A stretch of 38,159 nt of DNA from Saprospiraceae bacterium (GTDB lineage Bacteria; Bacteroidota; Bacteroidia; Chitinophagales; Saprospiraceae), in contig JAHDEL010000030.1 in the NCBI GenBank assembly GCA_020628855.1, positions 1 to 38,159 of the forward strand, written 5' to 3'. The notes under the pieces were generated by a model, which was given only the letters and a program-made list of their open reading frames with translations, made no database searches and was not told where the DNA came from. The position numbers and the translations under genes are program-made. This document shows positions 23,415-34,672 of the stretch, one piece after another; within the stretch, counting starts at the first letter, position 1; each line of letters begins with the position of its first letter.

Positions 23415-24919
23415 TTAAAAGTTGATCGTTTAACACTTGGATAGAGAATATCTCCTCTCCCGAGGTAATCCATGAGCATTTCCCAGAGGTCTTCAAAAGG
23501 AATGATCTCTAACTCCATAGCTTGTCCTGATTCTTCAGCGGTCACAGATGAGAGTTTCTTTAATAGCTTTTTTGCCTTAATAGAAATCACTTTTGGATTG
23601 TAAGCACATTTAGGAATAAGAAAAAGCAGCTTCAAGAAGCAGTTAGCTCTATAATTTTTTCCCTTAGTCAAGTAGCGTTTTGTGTAGCGACTTACGGCTG
23701 ATTCTTTATCCAGGATTGTATCTGTGTGTCGATACATGATATGTAATAGTAGATGTGAAATGATCTGGCTAATATTCAATGCTCCTTTATCAATGTAAAA
23801 TTCAGTATTGACATTGAGCATCCGCTTCAGTTTGAGGTTCGAAGGTCGGTGTCTAGTTTTAATATCTTTTAGTAGAATGAGTATGAAGATGTAAATCTTT
23901 GTGATTCTGTAGTTATTTTGAAGGAACTGGGAAATCGTTCTAAATCTTTGGTTACTAATCATATTCATGAATGTATTCACAGCCAAATTGTAATCCTTCA
24001 TCCCTATGTGAGACCAGATTCTAAGAATTCCTCGGCGAAACCATTCTACTTTACCTTTTTGTACGGGATTATCTTCTACAATTCTTAGGACTACAGGAAA
24101 CATCCTTTGCTGAATTAAGCATTCAAGATATCTGGACAATATAAACTTGGCAATTAAATGTGATGAATAATTATTTACGTCAATATATTCTAAGGCTTTA
24201 CGCCCCCTTTTGACACCCAAGCTATAATCAGGTATTAGTTGAGCATGTACAAGCCCTAATAAATGTATAAAGCCGTCAATATAAATACTATCATATTTAC
24301 CTAAGTATTGTTTGACTGAGGCATAATTTCTTTCGGCCTCTGTCGTAACTTCCTCTCTCAATTCTGCCTTAGCTGCAAAATGGCGAAAGATGGACCCGTA
24401 CTTATATTGAACTTCAAATTCAACTTTTTGTCTGTCGAGATTCAGGATTGCGCGGTCATATATTTTCTTAGAATAAGCATAATTGGTTCTTCTTGATCCA
24501 TCATATATAAATCTATCATATAACATTGAAAAAGCATTAGCATTGATAGAAACATCTTCATATGCATCAATTAGCTCTATCTGATGCGATAAAGATATTT
24601 GCGGGTTAGTAAGACTCTTGAAAATAAATTGCTCTAAGAAGTCATAATAGTAGTCGTGGAGTTGTGTGGATTTATGAACCCCAGAGCTTTTTCCAACTAA
24701 GGAAAAAAACAAAAATCTTGTTTTATCATAAAAAGAATTTAATTCTTTTTTCTTGAAAGTATATGGTAATTCAGGCGATTTACCATGGATAAAAGATTCA
24801 ATAATTTCCATTTCCGTTTTGCTCCAAAACCCATTAGCATGTAATATTTGAAATGCAGGTGTTCCATTAAGTATGCCCAAATAAACACTTAATTTTTCAA
24901 CAATGAACCTCTTCTTCAC
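23411..24919 (-). CDS. Unrecognised helical protein, 502 residues
   Basis: I do not recognise this protein. It starts at a GTG giving MKKRFIVEKLSVYLGIL and is basic and largely helical, with many Tyr, Phe and Arg residues and no signal peptide or clear membrane helix. The region from about 130 to 330 shows repeated amphipathic helix pairs, as in degenerate TPR/HEAT proteins (for example NYASVKQYLGKYD and YNLAVNTFMNMISN). The C-terminal stretch EIIPFEDLWEMLMDYL is distinct. It is coupled to pnuC by an ATGA overlap. It may be a lineage-specific scaffold. Base composition is similar to its neighbours, with no sign of recent transfer. Confidence 0.75.
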   Translation of the reverse strand: MKKRFIVEKLSVYLGILNGTPAFQILHANGFWSKTEMEIIESFIHGKSPELPYTFKKKELNSFYDKTRFLFFSLVGKSSGVHKSTQLHDYYYDFLEQFIFKSLTNPQISLSHQIELIDAYEDVSINANAFSMLYDRFIYDGSRRTNYAYSKKIYDRAILNLDRQKVEFEVQYKYGSIFRHFAAKAELREEVTTEAERNYASVKQYLGKYDSIYIDGFIHLLGLVHAQLIPDYSLGVKRGRKALEYIDVNNYSSHLIAKFILSRYLECLIQQRMFPVVLRIVEDNPVQKGKVEWFRRGILRIWSHIGMKDYNLAVNTFMNMISNQRFRTISQFLQNNYRITKIYIFILILLKDIKTRHRPSNLKLKRMLNVNTEFYIDKGALNISQIISHLLLHIMYRHTDTILDKESAVSRYTKRYLTKGKNYRANCFLKLLFLIPKCAYNPKVISIKAKKLLKKLSSVTAEESGQAMELEIIPFEDLWEMLMDYLGRGDILYPSVKRSTFK

Positions 24920-25046
24920 CTGCTAAAGATTTGGAATAATTATTGAATTATCTAATCTATTTACTAAAATATTTATTCTATGTCAGACATTATTGAACAA
25001 CTATTAATCCTACTTGGTATTGTAGACGATTCTGAAGAGGGATTAT

Positions 25047-25071
25047 AAAAAAAGCCGCCCCGCAGGGCGAC
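25047..25071 (-). terminator. Strong GC-rich terminator of a small transcript
   Basis: Minus-strand GTCGCCC and GGGCGGC form a 7-bp stem with one G-U around TGCG, followed by seven T. The wobble exists only on the minus strand, which gives the direction. It is about 300 nt beyond the rpoC terminator and about 130 nt before the 502-residue gene. Confidence 0.88.
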
Positions 25072-25108
25072 CACTCACTAACAAAGTTGTTCAACAATGA
25101 TTGGCTAC

Positions 25109-25168
25109 TTAGCCTCTCGAATTACCGCAGAAAAATAACCAACCTAAAAATAACAAGTGTACTTTCAT
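25109..25168 (-). CDS. Possible 19-residue peptide in a small transcript
   Basis: Minus-strand ORF MKVHLLFLGWLFFCGNSRG ending in TAA, 37 nt before the GC-rich terminator. It has a basic start and a hydrophobic core like a tiny membrane peptide. A near-consensus -7 (AACATTTG) lies 18 nt before the ATG. The unit of about 135 nt could be a small RNA rather than a coding gene; the sequence after the stop holds further short inverted repeats (GGCT-AAGT-AGCC). It could also be a leader for the downstream 502-residue gene, but there is no run of one amino acid and no antiterminator that I can see. Confidence 0.35.
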   Translation of the reverse strand: MKVHLLFLGWLFFCGNSRG

Positions 25169-25186
25169 AAAATGGTACCAGTAGGA

Positions 25187-25194
25187 CAAATGTT
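25187..25194 (-). promoter_or_regulatory. Possible -7 element of the small unit
   Basis: Minus-strand AACATTTG differs from TAnnTTTG at one base; the upstream -33 region has only TTTAG at a plausible distance. Confidence 0.3.
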
Positions 25195-25362
25195 TTATAT
25201 ATAATATTTTACTAAACACCTACAGTTCAATGAGTTAATAATCTCTATATCAACAGATTAGACTTCATTGATTTAGCTACCGATACAAACAATTTCAAGC
25301 ATATTCCTGTAGTTAAATTTATTTTTCTAATTGTGTGGAATACCATTATTATGGTAGATAAA
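25195..25362. other. A/T-rich spacer
   Basis: Between the rpoC terminator and the small transcription unit. I see no gene, repeat or clear regulatory element here. The other part of this gene-poor stretch, 24920-25046, likewise shows only a doubtful 22-codon plus-strand frame. Confidence 0.6.
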
Positions 25363-25394
25363 CAAAAAAAAGCGACAAGTACACTTGCCGCTTT
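25363..25394 (-). terminator. Terminator of the rpoBC operon
   Basis: Minus-strand AAAGCGGCAAG and CTTGTCGCTTT form an 11-bp stem with one G-U around TGTA, followed by eight T. It starts 28 nt after the rpoC stop and ends the long ribosomal/RNA polymerase transcript. Confidence 0.93.
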
Positions 25395-25421
25395 TCTATT
25401 TATTATAGCCTAAAAAAGTTA

Positions 25422-28400
25422 TTACTCTTCTACAACTTCTTCTTCCTCTTGGTAGGCTTTTTCATTACGAGTAACAAACAAGTCTCTGTATTCTTTCAGA
25501 CCAGTTCCTGCAGGTATATTCTTACCAGCAATCACATTCTCTTTCAAACCTAAGAGGATATCTTGTTTGGCCCCTATTGCTGCAGTACTGAGTACCTTGG
25601 TCGTTTCCTGGAATGAGGCAGCTGATATCCAACTAACCACTCCCAATGAAGACCTTGTAATACCTTGAAGCATAGGTTTTGACGTAGCAGGTACAGCATC
25701 CCGTGCTTTAACAACTTTTTGGTCATTTCTCTTCAAGTAACTGTTCTCTTCTCTTAATTGTCTCACAGTGACTTGCTGACCAATGCGAAGTTTTGTACTA
25801 TCTCCAGCATCTTCAACTACCTTCTTATCAAAAATATGATCATTCTGTGCGAGGAACTCAAGTTTCTCAACAGCTTCACCTTCAAGGAAAATAGTATCTC
25901 CCGGATCTTCTATTTCCACTCTTCTCATCATTTGCTTGACAATAACTTCAATATGCTTATCATTGATCTTGATACCTTGAGATCTATAAACTTCCTGAAC
26001 ACCATTAACAAGATACTGTTGCACAGCAAAAGGTCCTGAGATATTTAAGATATCGAATGGCGAAGTTGCACCATCACTTAGCTTTGTTCCTGATCTTACA
26101 AAGTCACCATCTTGTACTAACATTAGTAGTCCTTTACCAATCATGTACTTACGTTTCTGACCAGTTTTCTCATCTTCGACAAACACTTCTCTATTACCTC
26201 TTTTCAGTTTTCCAAACGTTACAATACCATCAATCTCTGCAACTACTGCAGGGTTTGAAGGGTTTCTAGCTTCAAAAAGCTCAGTAACCCTCGGAAGACC
26301 ACCTGTAATATCTTGGATCTTTCCAAGTTTTCTCGGAATCTTCGCAATCCTCATACCTGGCGTTACTTCTTCTCCATTCTCAATAGAGAGATATGCTCCT
26401 ACAGGCATTGTATAGCTCTTGAGTATTTCACCACCAGGAGACATTACATTAATTTGAGGAACAAGCTTCTTATTTCTTGTTTCAATAATGATCTTCTCTG
26501 TAAATCCAGTCTGATCATCTCTCTCTGTTCTGTAAGTCTCTCCTTCTTCAACGCCATCAAACTCAATTATTCCACCAAATTCAGAAATAATGGCTGAATT
26601 AAAGGCATCCCATTCGCAAATTGCATCCCCTTTCTTGATATTCTGCTTATCCTTTACTCTAAGTATACTTGCATATGGAATAAAAGATGTCGTAAGTATT
26701 TTATTTGTTTTATCCTCAAGGATTCTGATTTCTCCTGATCTTGATAAAACTATCTTTTCTTTAACACCATTGTTATCAAAATCAACAGTCTTAATATTGT
26801 CAAACTCTAGCTTACCATCATACTTTGAGATAATCTCTGATTCTGTCTTGGAAACTGATGCAATACCACCCACATGGAATGTACGTAGTGTTAACTGAGT
26901 ACCTGGCTCACCAATACTCTGTGCAGCAATAATCCCAACTGCGTCTCCTTTTTCTGATATTTTATTAGTGGCAAGGTTTTTACCATAGCACTTAGTGCAT
27001 ACCCCACTCTTTGCATCACAAGTTAATACTGAACGTATTACTACAGACTCAATACCTGATGCTTCAATTCTGCTTGCTGCTTTGGCATTGATGTATTCAC
27101 CATTACCTATCAACAATTCATCAGTCTCAGGATGATTGACATCATGCAATGAAAATCTTCCTTCGATTCTGTCAGAAAGCGGCTCAATGATTTTATCATT
27201 TTCAATTAGAGCCTTAGTTTCTATTCCTCTCAATGTATTACAATCCTCTTCTCTTACAACAACATCTTGTGATACATCAACCAATCTTCTGGTGAGATAT
27301 CCTGCATCTGCAGTCTTTAAGGCAGTATCTGCCAGACCTTTTCTTGCACCGTGTGTGGAGATAAAGTAGTCCTGTATAGAAAGTCCTTCAAGAAAGTTTG
27401 AAAGAATTGGGTTTTCAATTACTGCACCACCTGTATCACCGGATTTTCTTGGCTTGGCCATCAATCCTCTTAATCCACATAACTGCTTAATCTGTTGCTT
27501 AGAACCCCTAGCTCCAGAATCAAGCATCATATACACTGAGTTGAAACCATCTTTATGTGCGGCTAACTCAGTCATAAGATTTTCTGTGATCTTATTATCT
27601 GCATAAGTCCACTTATCAATTACCTGGTTGTATCTCTCATTATTGGTAATTAGACCCATGTTATAGTTATCCCAAACTTCATCCACTTCTGTCTGTGCAG
27701 ATAATAGTGTAGACTCTTTAACTGATGGGTTAATTAAATCTCCAAGGTTAAATGATAATCCTCCTTTAAATGACCAATAGAATCCCATTTCTTTGATTTC
27801 ATCAAGAAATGCAGCGGCCATTGTAAAGTTTGTCCTTTGGATAATATCATTAATTACCTTCTTCAGATTTCTCTTCGTAAGTACTTTATTGATATATGGT
27901 ACACCATCAGGCTTAGCATTATTGAATAATACTCTTCCAACAGTTGTATCTGTTAACACATTCTCTACTACTCCATCTTCATTTTCTACTTCCACTTTTG
28001 CCTTAACAGGTGAATGTAGGTCTACCTTACCTTCATTATAAGCTATCTGAGCTTCTTCTGCCGAATAAAAGATCATACCTGATCCTTTAGATTTCTCTGA
28101 AGGTCTTTCCTTTGTTAAATAGTATAACCCAAGTACCATATCCTGTGAAGGAAGTGTGATTGGGGTACCATTCTGCGGATTAAGCATATTGTGCGATGCA
28201 AGCATAAGTACCTGCGCTTCAAGCACTGCTGCATGGCTTAACGGAACATGGACAGCCATTTGATCTCCATCAAAATCGGCATTGAACGCACCACAAACTA
28301 ATGGGTGAAGTTGAATTGCTTTACCTTCTACTAGTTTAGGTTGGAAAGCTTGAATAGATAACCTGTGTAGAGTTGGAGCTCGATTCAGTAAGATTGGATG

Positions 28401-29693
28401 TCCTTTGAGAATGTTTTCGAGGATATCCCATATTACTGGATCTTTTCTGTCTACAAGTTTTTTTGCAGACTTTACAGTTTTGACAATACCTCTCTCAATA
28501 AGTTTTCTTATCACAAATGGCTTAAATAATTCAGAAGCCATTCCTTTTGGCAGACCACATTCATGTAGTTTAAGACTAGGTCCAACTACAATTACAGATC
28601 TTCCTGAATAATCAACCCTTTTTCCAAGAAGGTTTTGTCTAAATCGTCCTTGCTTTCCTTTCAAAACATCACTTAACGATTTGAGTGCTCTTCCCCCCTC
28701 TGCTTTAACAGCATTTGACTTTCTAGAATTATCAAATAGACTATCAACAGCCTCTTGAAGCATCCTCTTTTCGTTACGAAGAATAACTTCAGGTGCTTTA
28801 ATTTCTATCAGTCTCTTTAGTCTGTTATTTCTTATAATAACTCTTCTATAAAGATCATTGAGATCTGAACTTGCAAATCTACCTCCATCAAGTGGAACCA
28901 AAGGACGAAGTTCTGGTGGGATAACTGGTAAGTAGTCAATAATTGTCCACTCCGGTCTATTCTCAATTCTAGTCTGTCCATCCCTGAAGGCCTCTACAAC
29001 TCTCAATCTTTTCAGAGCTTCAGATTTTCTCTGTCTTGAAGTTTCTGTAGCAGCTTGATGTCTGAGATCAAATGAAAGTTGATCAAGATCTAAATTGGTT
29101 AATAGGTCTCGAATAGCATCCGCACCCATTTTCGCAATAAACTTGTTAGGATCAGAGTCATCAAGTAACTGGTTATCTGCAGGCAAAGTATCTAAGACTT
29201 CAAAATACTCTTCTTCAGTCAAGAGATCTTTCACTGCAATTTCACCTTCTTTTATACCTGGCTGGATTACTGCATACCTTTCGTAATAGACAATAGTCTC
29301 TAATTTTTTAGATGCAATACCAAGTAGGTAACCAATCTTGTTAGGTAAAGACTTAAAGAACCAGATATGAACAACTGGAACTACAAGCTTAATGTGTCCC
29401 ATTCTCTCTCTTCTTACCTTCTTCTCAGTAACTTCTACCCCACATCTATCACAAACAATCCCCTTATATCTTATTCTTTTGTATTTACCACAATAGCACT
29501 CATAATCCTTAACTGGTCCAAATATTCTTTCACAGAATAGACCATCTCTTTCTGGCTTATAAGTTCTATAGTTAATAGTTTCAGGCTTCAACACTTCACC
29601 ATACGACCTGTCTAGAATGAGATCTGGAGAACTCAAACCTATTGTGATAGCATCAAAACTCTTTTGTGTATTGAAATTCTTTTTGAACGACAT
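25422..29693 (-). CDS. rpoC: RNA polymerase beta' subunit
   Basis: The 1423-residue beta' subunit of RNA polymerase. The N-terminal zinc ribbon has [20 protein letters not shown]. The catalytic Mg-binding loop NADFDGDQ is intact, as are the bridge/trigger regions (around [24 protein letters not shown]) and the second zinc site ([13 protein letters not shown]). The C-terminus ends in an acidic EEEEVVEE tail. It starts 27 nt after rpoB and closes the operon. Length is normal for Bacteroidetes, with no large lineage insertion obvious. Confidence 0.99.
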   Translation of the reverse strand: MSFKKNFNTQKSFDAITIGLSSPDLILDRSYGEVLKPETINYRTYKPERDGLFCERIFGPVKDYECYCGKYKRIRYKGIVCDRCGVEVTEKKVRRERMGHIKLVVPVVHIWFFKSLPNKIGYLLGIASKKLETIVYYERYAVIQPGIKEGEIAVKDLLTEEEYFEVLDTLPADNQLLDDSDPNKFIAKMGADAIRDLLTNLDLDQLSFDLRHQAATETSRQRKSEALKRLRVVEAFRDGQTRIENRPEWTIIDYLPVIPPELRPLVPLDGGRFASSDLNDLYRRVIIRNNRLKRLIEIKAPEVILRNEKRMLQEAVDSLFDNSRKSNAVKAEGGRALKSLSDVLKGKQGRFRQNLLGKRVDYSGRSVIVVGPSLKLHECGLPKGMASELFKPFVIRKLIERGIVKTVKSAKKLVDRKDPVIWDILENILKGHPILLNRAPTLHRLSIQAFQPKLVEGKAIQLHPLVCGAFNADFDGDQMAVHVPLSHAAVLEAQVLMLASHNMLNPQNGTPITLPSQDMVLGLYYLTKERPSEKSKGSGMIFYSAEEAQIAYNEGKVDLHSPVKAKVEVENEDGVVENVLTDTTVGRVLFNNAKPDGVPYINKVLTKRNLKKVINDIIQRTNFTMAAAFLDEIKEMGFYWSFKGGLSFNLGDLINPSVKESTLLSAQTEVDEVWDNYNMGLITNNERYNQVIDKWTYADNKITENLMTELAAHKDGFNSVYMMLDSGARGSKQQIKQLCGLRGLMAKPRKSGDTGGAVIENPILSNFLEGLSIQDYFISTHGARKGLADTALKTADAGYLTRRLVDVSQDVVVREEDCNTLRGIETKALIENDKIIEPLSDRIEGRFSLHDVNHPETDELLIGNGEYINAKAASRIEASGIESVVIRSVLTCDAKSGVCTKCYGKNLATNKISEKGDAVGIIAAQSIGEPGTQLTLRTFHVGGIASVSKTESEIISKYDGKLEFDNIKTVDFDNNGVKEKIVLSRSGEIRILEDKTNKILTTSFIPYASILRVKDKQNIKKGDAICEWDAFNSAIISEFGGIIEFDGVEEGETYRTERDDQTGFTEKIIIETRNKKLVPQINVMSPGGEILKSYTMPVGAYLSIENGEEVTPGMRIAKIPRKLGKIQDITGGLPRVTELFEARNPSNPAVVAEIDGIVTFGKLKRGNREVFVEDEKTGQKRKYMIGKGLLMLVQDGDFVRSGTKLSDGATSPFDILNISGPFAVQQYLVNGVQEVYRSQGIKINDKHIEVIVKQMMRRVEIEDPGDTIFLEGEAVEKLEFLAQNDHIFDKKVVEDAGDSTKLRIGQQVTVRQLREENSYLKRNDQKVVKARDAVPATSKPMLQGITRSSLGVVSWISAASFQETTKVLSTAAIGAKQDILLGLKENVIAGKNIPAGTGLKEYRDLFVTRNEKAYQEEEEVVEE

Positions 29694-29720
29694 ATAACGT
29701 ATTTCTGTAAGTTGTTGTAA

Positions 29721-32700
29721 TTAGTCAAATTTAACATCTAAGGCTAGACCTCTTAATTCATGTACTAATACATTGAATGATTCAGGTATGCCTGGCTCTG
29801 GTAGTCTATCACCTTTAACGATAGCTTCATAAGCTTTCGCTCTACCGTGGATGTCATCTGATTTTATTGTCAATAATTCTCGGAGTATGTTAGAAGCACC
29901 AAATGCCTCTAATGCCCATACTTCCATTTCACCGAATCTCTGTCCCCCAAACTGAGCTTTACCACCTAATGGTTGCTGAGTAATGAGAGAGTATGGTCCT
30001 ATTGATCTAGCGTGCATCTTATCATCAACCATGTGAGATAACTTAAGCATGTAGATAATACCAACTGTTGCCTCTTGGTGGAATCTATCTCCAGTTTCTC
30101 CATCATACAAATAGGTCTGTCCTAAAGATGGTAACTCAGCTTTCTGGATATAACTTTCGATTTCATCCATACTAGCACCATCAAAAATCGGAGTACTAAA
30201 ACGTACACCGAGCTTCTTTCCAGCCCAACCAAGTACTGTTTCGAAGATCTGTCCTAGATTCATCCTAGAAGGTACACCTAGTGGATTCAAAACAATATCA
30301 ACAGGTGTTCCATCTTCAAGGAATGGCATATCCTCCAATTTCACAATTGATGATACAATTCCCTTGTTACCATGACGTCCTGCAAGCTTATCTCCTACTT
30401 TTAGCTTTCTTTTCTTAGCCATGTAGACTTTAGCCAACTTTAATACACCTGAAGGTAACTCATCACCAATACTGATGTTGAATTTCTCCCTTTTGTATCT
30501 ACCTATTTCTTCATTGACTTTGATAGTGTAGTTATGCAATAATCTGGCAACGAGTTTGTTTTTATCCTCATCCTTTGTCCAGCCAGTATAGTCAACTTGA
30601 CTGTAATCAATGTTTTTTAGCACTTTTACAGCAAACTTAGTCCCCTTTGAAACTACTTCTTCCTTATAGATAGACTTCACTCCTTGAGACACATTACCTC
30701 CAACAAGCTTCATTAGTTTATCAACTAAAATTGTCTTAAGCTCATTAAGAGTCACTGCATGACTATCATCAAGCTTACCAAGAAGATCTTTCTCCTGTAC
30801 TTTTTGGAATTTGTCTTTCTTAGCTCTTGCAAAAAGTTGCTTATTGATGATAACTCCTTTTGTAGAAGGAGGTGCTTTTAATGATGCATCTTTAACATCT
30901 CCGGCCTTATCGCCAAAGATTGCTCTTAAGAGTTTTTCTTCAGGTGTCGGGTCAGATTCTCCCTTAGGTGTAATTTTTCCGATGATTATATCACCTTCCT
31001 TAATCCAGGCACCAACTCTGATAATACCATTCTCATCAAGATCTTTTGTTGCCTCTTCGCTTACATTAGGTATATCATTGGTTAGCTCTTCTTCACCTAA
31101 TTTAGTGTCTCTGACTTCAAGCTCGAATGATTCTATATGAAGTGAAGTAAAAACATCTTCTCTTACAACTCTTTCTGATAATACAATTGCATCCTCAAAG
31201 TTGTATCCTTTCCATGGCATGAAAGCTACTAGAAGATTTTGCCCAAGAGCAAGTTCTCCTTTTTCAGTAGCGTAACCCTCACAAAGCAATGATCCTTTCT
31301 TCACTCTATCGCCCTTTCTTACAATTGGCTTAAGATTGATACATGTACCTTGGTTAGTCCTTCTGAATTTTGTCAATTTATATTTGACAACATTGTCTTC
31401 AAATGAAACCAATTGATCTTCCTCAGATCTATCATATTTAATGACAATTTCATTGGCATCTACATATTCTACAATACCTTGTCCTTCTGCATTAATCAGC
31501 ATTCTCGAATCCTGCGCAACCTTTGCTTCAATTCCTGTACCGACGATTGGAGCATTCGGAATGAGACATGGGACAGCTTGACGCTGCATGTTAGATCCCA
31601 TCAGGGCTCTATTGGCATCATCATTTTCAAGGAATGGAATAAGTGATGCACTAACACCAACAATCTGGTTAGGTGCTACGTCCATGTACTCTACTTCTGA
31701 AGGATCCAGTACTGGGAAATCACCATGATCTCTTGACTTGATTCTATCATTAACAAACGCTCCCTTATTGTCAATCGGAGCATTCGCTTGAGCTATTTTC
31801 TTAAAATCTTCTCCTTCAGCACTGAGGTATACTGGTTCTTCCTTAATATTAACTTTCCCCTTCTTTACTTCTCTGTAAGGAGTTTCTAGGAATCCCATTT
31901 TATTCACTTTTGCGTGAACGCAAAGCGTTGAAATAAGTCCAATATTCGGACCTTCAGGAGTTTCAATCGTACAGAGTCTACCATAGTGAGAATAGTGTAC
32001 GTCTCTTACCTCAAACCCTGCTCTCTCTCTACTTAATCCACCTGGTCCTAATGCCGATATTCTTCTCTTATGAGTTATTTCTGAAAGCGGATTAGTTTGG
32101 TCTAGAAACTGAGATAGTTGCGAAGTACCAAAGAAAGAGTTTATCACTGATGATAAAGTTCTCGCATTGATAAGGTCAACTGGTGTGAACACCTCATTGT
32201 CCCTTACATTCATTCTTTCTCTTATCGTTCTTGCCATTCTAGCAAGACCAACACCAAACTGTGAGTATAATTGCTCGCCAACTGTTCTTACTCTCCTATT
32301 GCTTAGGTGATCAATATCATCCAACTCTGCATTTTGATTAATTAGAGCTACGAGATACTTAACAATCTCAATGATATCTTCTTTTGTTAATACAAGCACA
32401 TCAGTACTGATATCAGTACCTAACTTTCTATTAATCTTATATCGTCCAACCTCACCAAGGTTATATCTTTTATCGGAGAAGAAGAGTTTATCTATGATAC
32501 CTCTTGCTGTTTCTTCATCTGGTGGATCTGTTCCTCTTAATTGACGATAAATTTGAGCTACTGCTTCTAATTCAGAGTTAGACGCATCTTTCTGAAGTGT
32601 ATTATAAATGATTGAATAATCATCTTGATTCTCGTCTTCTTTCTGGAGAATGATAGTATCAACTTTCGCATCTTTAATCAAATCAATATTTGACTCATCA

Positions 32701-33530
32701 AGAATGGCGTTTCTTTCTAGCAACACCTCATTTCTCTCTATTGTGACAACCTCTCCAGTATCTTCATCCACAAAGTCCTCTGACCATTTTCTGAGTACCC
32801 TTGCTGCAAGTTTCCTACCTACTGCTTTCTTCAATGATTTAGCATCAGCCTTTATCTCTTCTGATAGTCCAAATATTTCAAGAATGTCTTTATCAGAGTC
32901 GAAGCCAATAGCTCTTAACAATGTTGTTACTGGAAACTTCTTCTTTCTATCAATGTAGGCATACATGACCATATTGATATCAGAAGCGAACTCCATCCAA
33001 GCTCCTTTAAATGGAATGATACGTGCACTATAAATTTTTGTGCCATTAGGGTGGAAAGTCTGACTGAAGAATACCCCAGGAGATCTATGCAACTGAGAGA
33101 CAATTACTCTTTCAGCACCATTGACAACAAATGTTCCTTTAGGCGTCATATAAGGTATATTTCCAAGAAATACATCTTGAACAATTGTCTGGAAATCAAC
33201 ATGCTCCTCATCATTACATGATAGCCTCAGCTTAGCTTTAAGAGGGACTGCATAAGTCAAACCTCTTTGCATACATTCTTCTATCGTATATCTTGGAGGA
33301 TCAATAAAGTAATCCAAAAACTCCAATACGAAGATGTTTCTAGCATCCGTAATTGGAAAGTTTTCTTGAAATACTCTAAAGAGTCCTTCATTACCTCTAT
33401 TCTCAGGAGTTGTTTCCAGTTGAAAAAATTCCTGAAACGATTTTAATTGTATCTCTAAAAGATCCGGAGTATTTGATGGTAGGAGGATTCTACCAAAATT
33501 AATGCGTTCTAACGAGGGATTTTTTGTCAT
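29721..33530 (-). CDS. rpoB: RNA polymerase beta subunit
   Basis: The 1269-residue beta subunit. The rifampicin pocket, [35 protein letters not shown] read in pieces, keeps the wild-type Gln, Asp, His and Ser at the four main resistance positions, with Leu and Thr replacing the E. coli Met515 and Asn518. KMSGRHGNKG-like [12 protein letters not shown] and the C-terminal [21 protein letters not shown] clamp region are intact. The ATG is preceded by an A/T-rich stretch with no Shine-Dalgarno. A 145-nt gap with a stable hairpin separates it from rplL. Confidence 0.99.
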   Translation of the reverse strand: MTKNPSLERINFGRILLPSNTPDLLEIQLKSFQEFFQLETTPENRGNEGLFRVFQENFPITDARNIFVLEFLDYFIDPPRYTIEECMQRGLTYAVPLKAKLRLSCNDEEHVDFQTIVQDVFLGNIPYMTPKGTFVVNGAERVIVSQLHRSPGVFFSQTFHPNGTKIYSARIIPFKGAWMEFASDINMVMYAYIDRKKKFPVTTLLRAIGFDSDKDILEIFGLSEEIKADAKSLKKAVGRKLAARVLRKWSEDFVDEDTGEVVTIERNEVLLERNAILDESNIDLIKDAKVDTIILQKEDENQDDYSIIYNTLQKDASNSELEAVAQIYRQLRGTDPPDEETARGIIDKLFFSDKRYNLGEVGRYKINRKLGTDISTDVLVLTKEDIIEIVKYLVALINQNAELDDIDHLSNRRVRTVGEQLYSQFGVGLARMARTIRERMNVRDNEVFTPVDLINARTLSSVINSFFGTSQLSQFLDQTNPLSEITHKRRISALGPGGLSRERAGFEVRDVHYSHYGRLCTIETPEGPNIGLISTLCVHAKVNKMGFLETPYREVKKGKVNIKEEPVYLSAEGEDFKKIAQANAPIDNKGAFVNDRIKSRDHGDFPVLDPSEVEYMDVAPNQIVGVSASLIPFLENDDANRALMGSNMQRQAVPCLIPNAPIVGTGIEAKVAQDSRMLINAEGQGIVEYVDANEIVIKYDRSEEDQLVSFEDNVVKYKLTKFRRTNQGTCINLKPIVRKGDRVKKGSLLCEGYATEKGELALGQNLLVAFMPWKGYNFEDAIVLSERVVREDVFTSLHIESFELEVRDTKLGEEELTNDIPNVSEEATKDLDENGIIRVGAWIKEGDIIIGKITPKGESDPTPEEKLLRAIFGDKAGDVKDASLKAPPSTKGVIINKQLFARAKKDKFQKVQEKDLLGKLDDSHAVTLNELKTILVDKLMKLVGGNVSQGVKSIYKEEVVSKGTKFAVKVLKNIDYSQVDYTGWTKDEDKNKLVARLLHNYTIKVNEEIGRYKREKFNISIGDELPSGVLKLAKVYMAKKRKLKVGDKLAGRHGNKGIVSSIVKLEDMPFLEDGTPVDIVLNPLGVPSRMNLGQIFETVLGWAGKKLGVRFSTPIFDGASMDEIESYIQKAELPSLGQTYLYDGETGDRFHQEATVGIIYMLKLSHMVDDKMHARSIGPYSLITQQPLGGKAQFGGQRFGEMEVWALEAFGASNILRELLTIKSDDIHGRAKAYEAIVKGDRLPEPGIPESFNVLVHELRGLALDVKFD

Positions 33531-33578
33531 AATAATAATTAAACCAACCTAGTGTTAAATAATGTTGCTTACTTGAAA

Positions 33579-33586
33579 CAAACATA
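33579..33586 (-). promoter_or_regulatory. Possible internal -7 element before rpoB
   Basis: Minus-strand TATGTTTG fits TAnnTTTG and sits right after the rplL-rpoB hairpin, about 50 nt before the rpoB ATG. There is no good TTG at -33. Confidence 0.35.
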
Positions 33587-33615
33587 GGCCTAACCCTCGA
33601 TTAGAGGATTAAGCC
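33587..33615 (-). promoter_or_regulatory. Stable hairpin between rplL and rpoB
   Basis: Minus-strand GGCUUAAUCCUC and GAGGGUUAGGCC form a 12-bp stem with two G-U pairs around UAAUC. No T run follows, so it is not a standard terminator. Its place matches the E. coli rplL-rpoB gap, which holds an attenuator and an RNase III site, but the sequence is unrelated. Confidence 0.6.
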
Positions 33616-33674
33616 ACCGTTTATTCTTGTATTTAGCTTATTGCATCTGCCATTAGCGAGTTAGAATCAAAATA

Positions 33675-34055
33675 CTATTTTAATTCTACCTCAGCGCCAG
33701 CTTCTTGCAATGCTGCTTGAATACTTTCAGCGTCTGCTTTTGGTACACCTTCTTTAATTGCACAAGGCGCGCCATCGACAAGATCTTTAGCATCTTTAAG
33801 TCCAACTCCAAGAAGGTTTTTCACTTCTTTTACTACAGCTAATTTTGCTGCGCCAGCCGAATTCAACATAATTGTAAATTCTGTCTTTTCTTCAGCTGCA
33901 GCTCCACCACCTGCTGCTCCTGGACCTGCTGCAACTGCAACTGCTGCTGCTGCTGGTTCGATGCCGTACTCATCCTTAAGGATGTCAGCTAATTCACTAA
34001 CCTCTTTAACAGTAAGGTTTACTAGAGAATCAGCTAAAGATTTCAAATCTGCCAT
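33675..34055 (-). CDS. rplL: Ribosomal protein bL12 (L7/L12)
   Basis: A 126-residue stalk protein that recruits translation GTPases to the 50S subunit. The N-terminal dimer domain ([19 protein letters not shown]) is followed by an Ala/Gly-rich hinge (about 34-55) and the C-terminal domain with [20 protein letters not shown] and [11 protein letters not shown]. It follows rplJ by about 60 nt. The start context is AAATTTTTAAAATG, with no Shine-Dalgarno. Confidence 0.98.
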   Translation of the reverse strand: MADLKSLADSLVNLTVKEVSELADILKDEYGIEPAAAAVAVAAGPGAAGGGAAAEEKTEFTIMLNSAGAAKLAVVKEVKNLLGVGLKDAKDLVDGAPCAIKEGVPKADAESIQAALQEAGAEVELK

Positions 34056-34116
34056 TTTAAAAATTTTAAATGCTTAACAATAATATTATTAATGCGTTTA
34101 AGCTTGGAAGCCTAAT

Positions 34117-34644
34117 TTAGTTTGCTCTTGACTCAAGAGCTTTAAGTAAGCCAGAAATAGTATTCTGTCCTGACTTAAGAGACCCAACAACATTCTTGAT
34201 AGGAGACTGTAATAAAACAATAACCTCTCCAAGTAAATCCTCTTTGGACTTCAGCTCAGCTAAAGCTCCCAAATTGTCATCACCTACAAAAACGTCTGTA
34301 TCGATGTAAGCCGCCTTCAATACTGGCTTATCATGATCCTTTCTAAATTCCTTGATTAGTTTAGCAGGTGCGTTTGCAACATTACTAAACATCAAAGCAG
34401 TGGGTCCTTTTAACACATCGTATAAAAGAGAATATCCTTTTTCATCAGCATTCTCTTCTAATGCTTTCTTTACCAATGTATTTTTCACAACGTGCATTTC
34501 AATACCCTCTTCAAAACATTTTTGTCTAAGAGTATTGACTTGTGCTACGTTCAAACTTGAAGAATCCGTTATGTAAAAAAACGGCGACTCTGCAAATTTG
34601 GATTTTAAGTTTTCAATTACTTGCGCTTTATCTTGTCGTGTCAT
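34117..34644 (-). CDS. rplJ: Ribosomal protein uL10
   Basis: A 175-residue protein that anchors bL12 dimers to the 50S stalk base. MTRQDKAQVIENLKSKFAES and VNTLRQKCFEEGIEMHVVKNTL are typical of the RNA-binding domain, and the C-terminal helix ends with LLKALESRAN for bL12 binding. Located between rplA (28 nt gap) and rplL, the conserved order. Confidence 0.97.
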   Translation of the reverse strand: MTRQDKAQVIENLKSKFAESPFFYITDSSSLNVAQVNTLRQKCFEEGIEMHVVKNTLVKKALEENADEKGYSLLYDVLKGPTALMFSNVANAPAKLIKEFRKDHDKPVLKAAYIDTDVFVGDDNLGALAELKSKEDLLGEVIVLLQSPIKNVVGSLKSGQNTISGLLKALESRAN

Positions 34645-34672
34645 GATACTTTCTAATTAATGTGATAAAACT

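Noticed and set aside
24980-25048. A 22-codon plus-strand frame, MSDIIEQLLILLGIVDDSEE...
   Set aside because: No promoter element, and its end overlaps the T tract of the minus-strand terminator; coding evidence is insufficient.
25047-25168. Reading the small unit as an attenuator of the 502-residue gene
   Set aside because: No run of a single amino acid's codons and no competing antiterminator found; kept only as a small transcript candidate.
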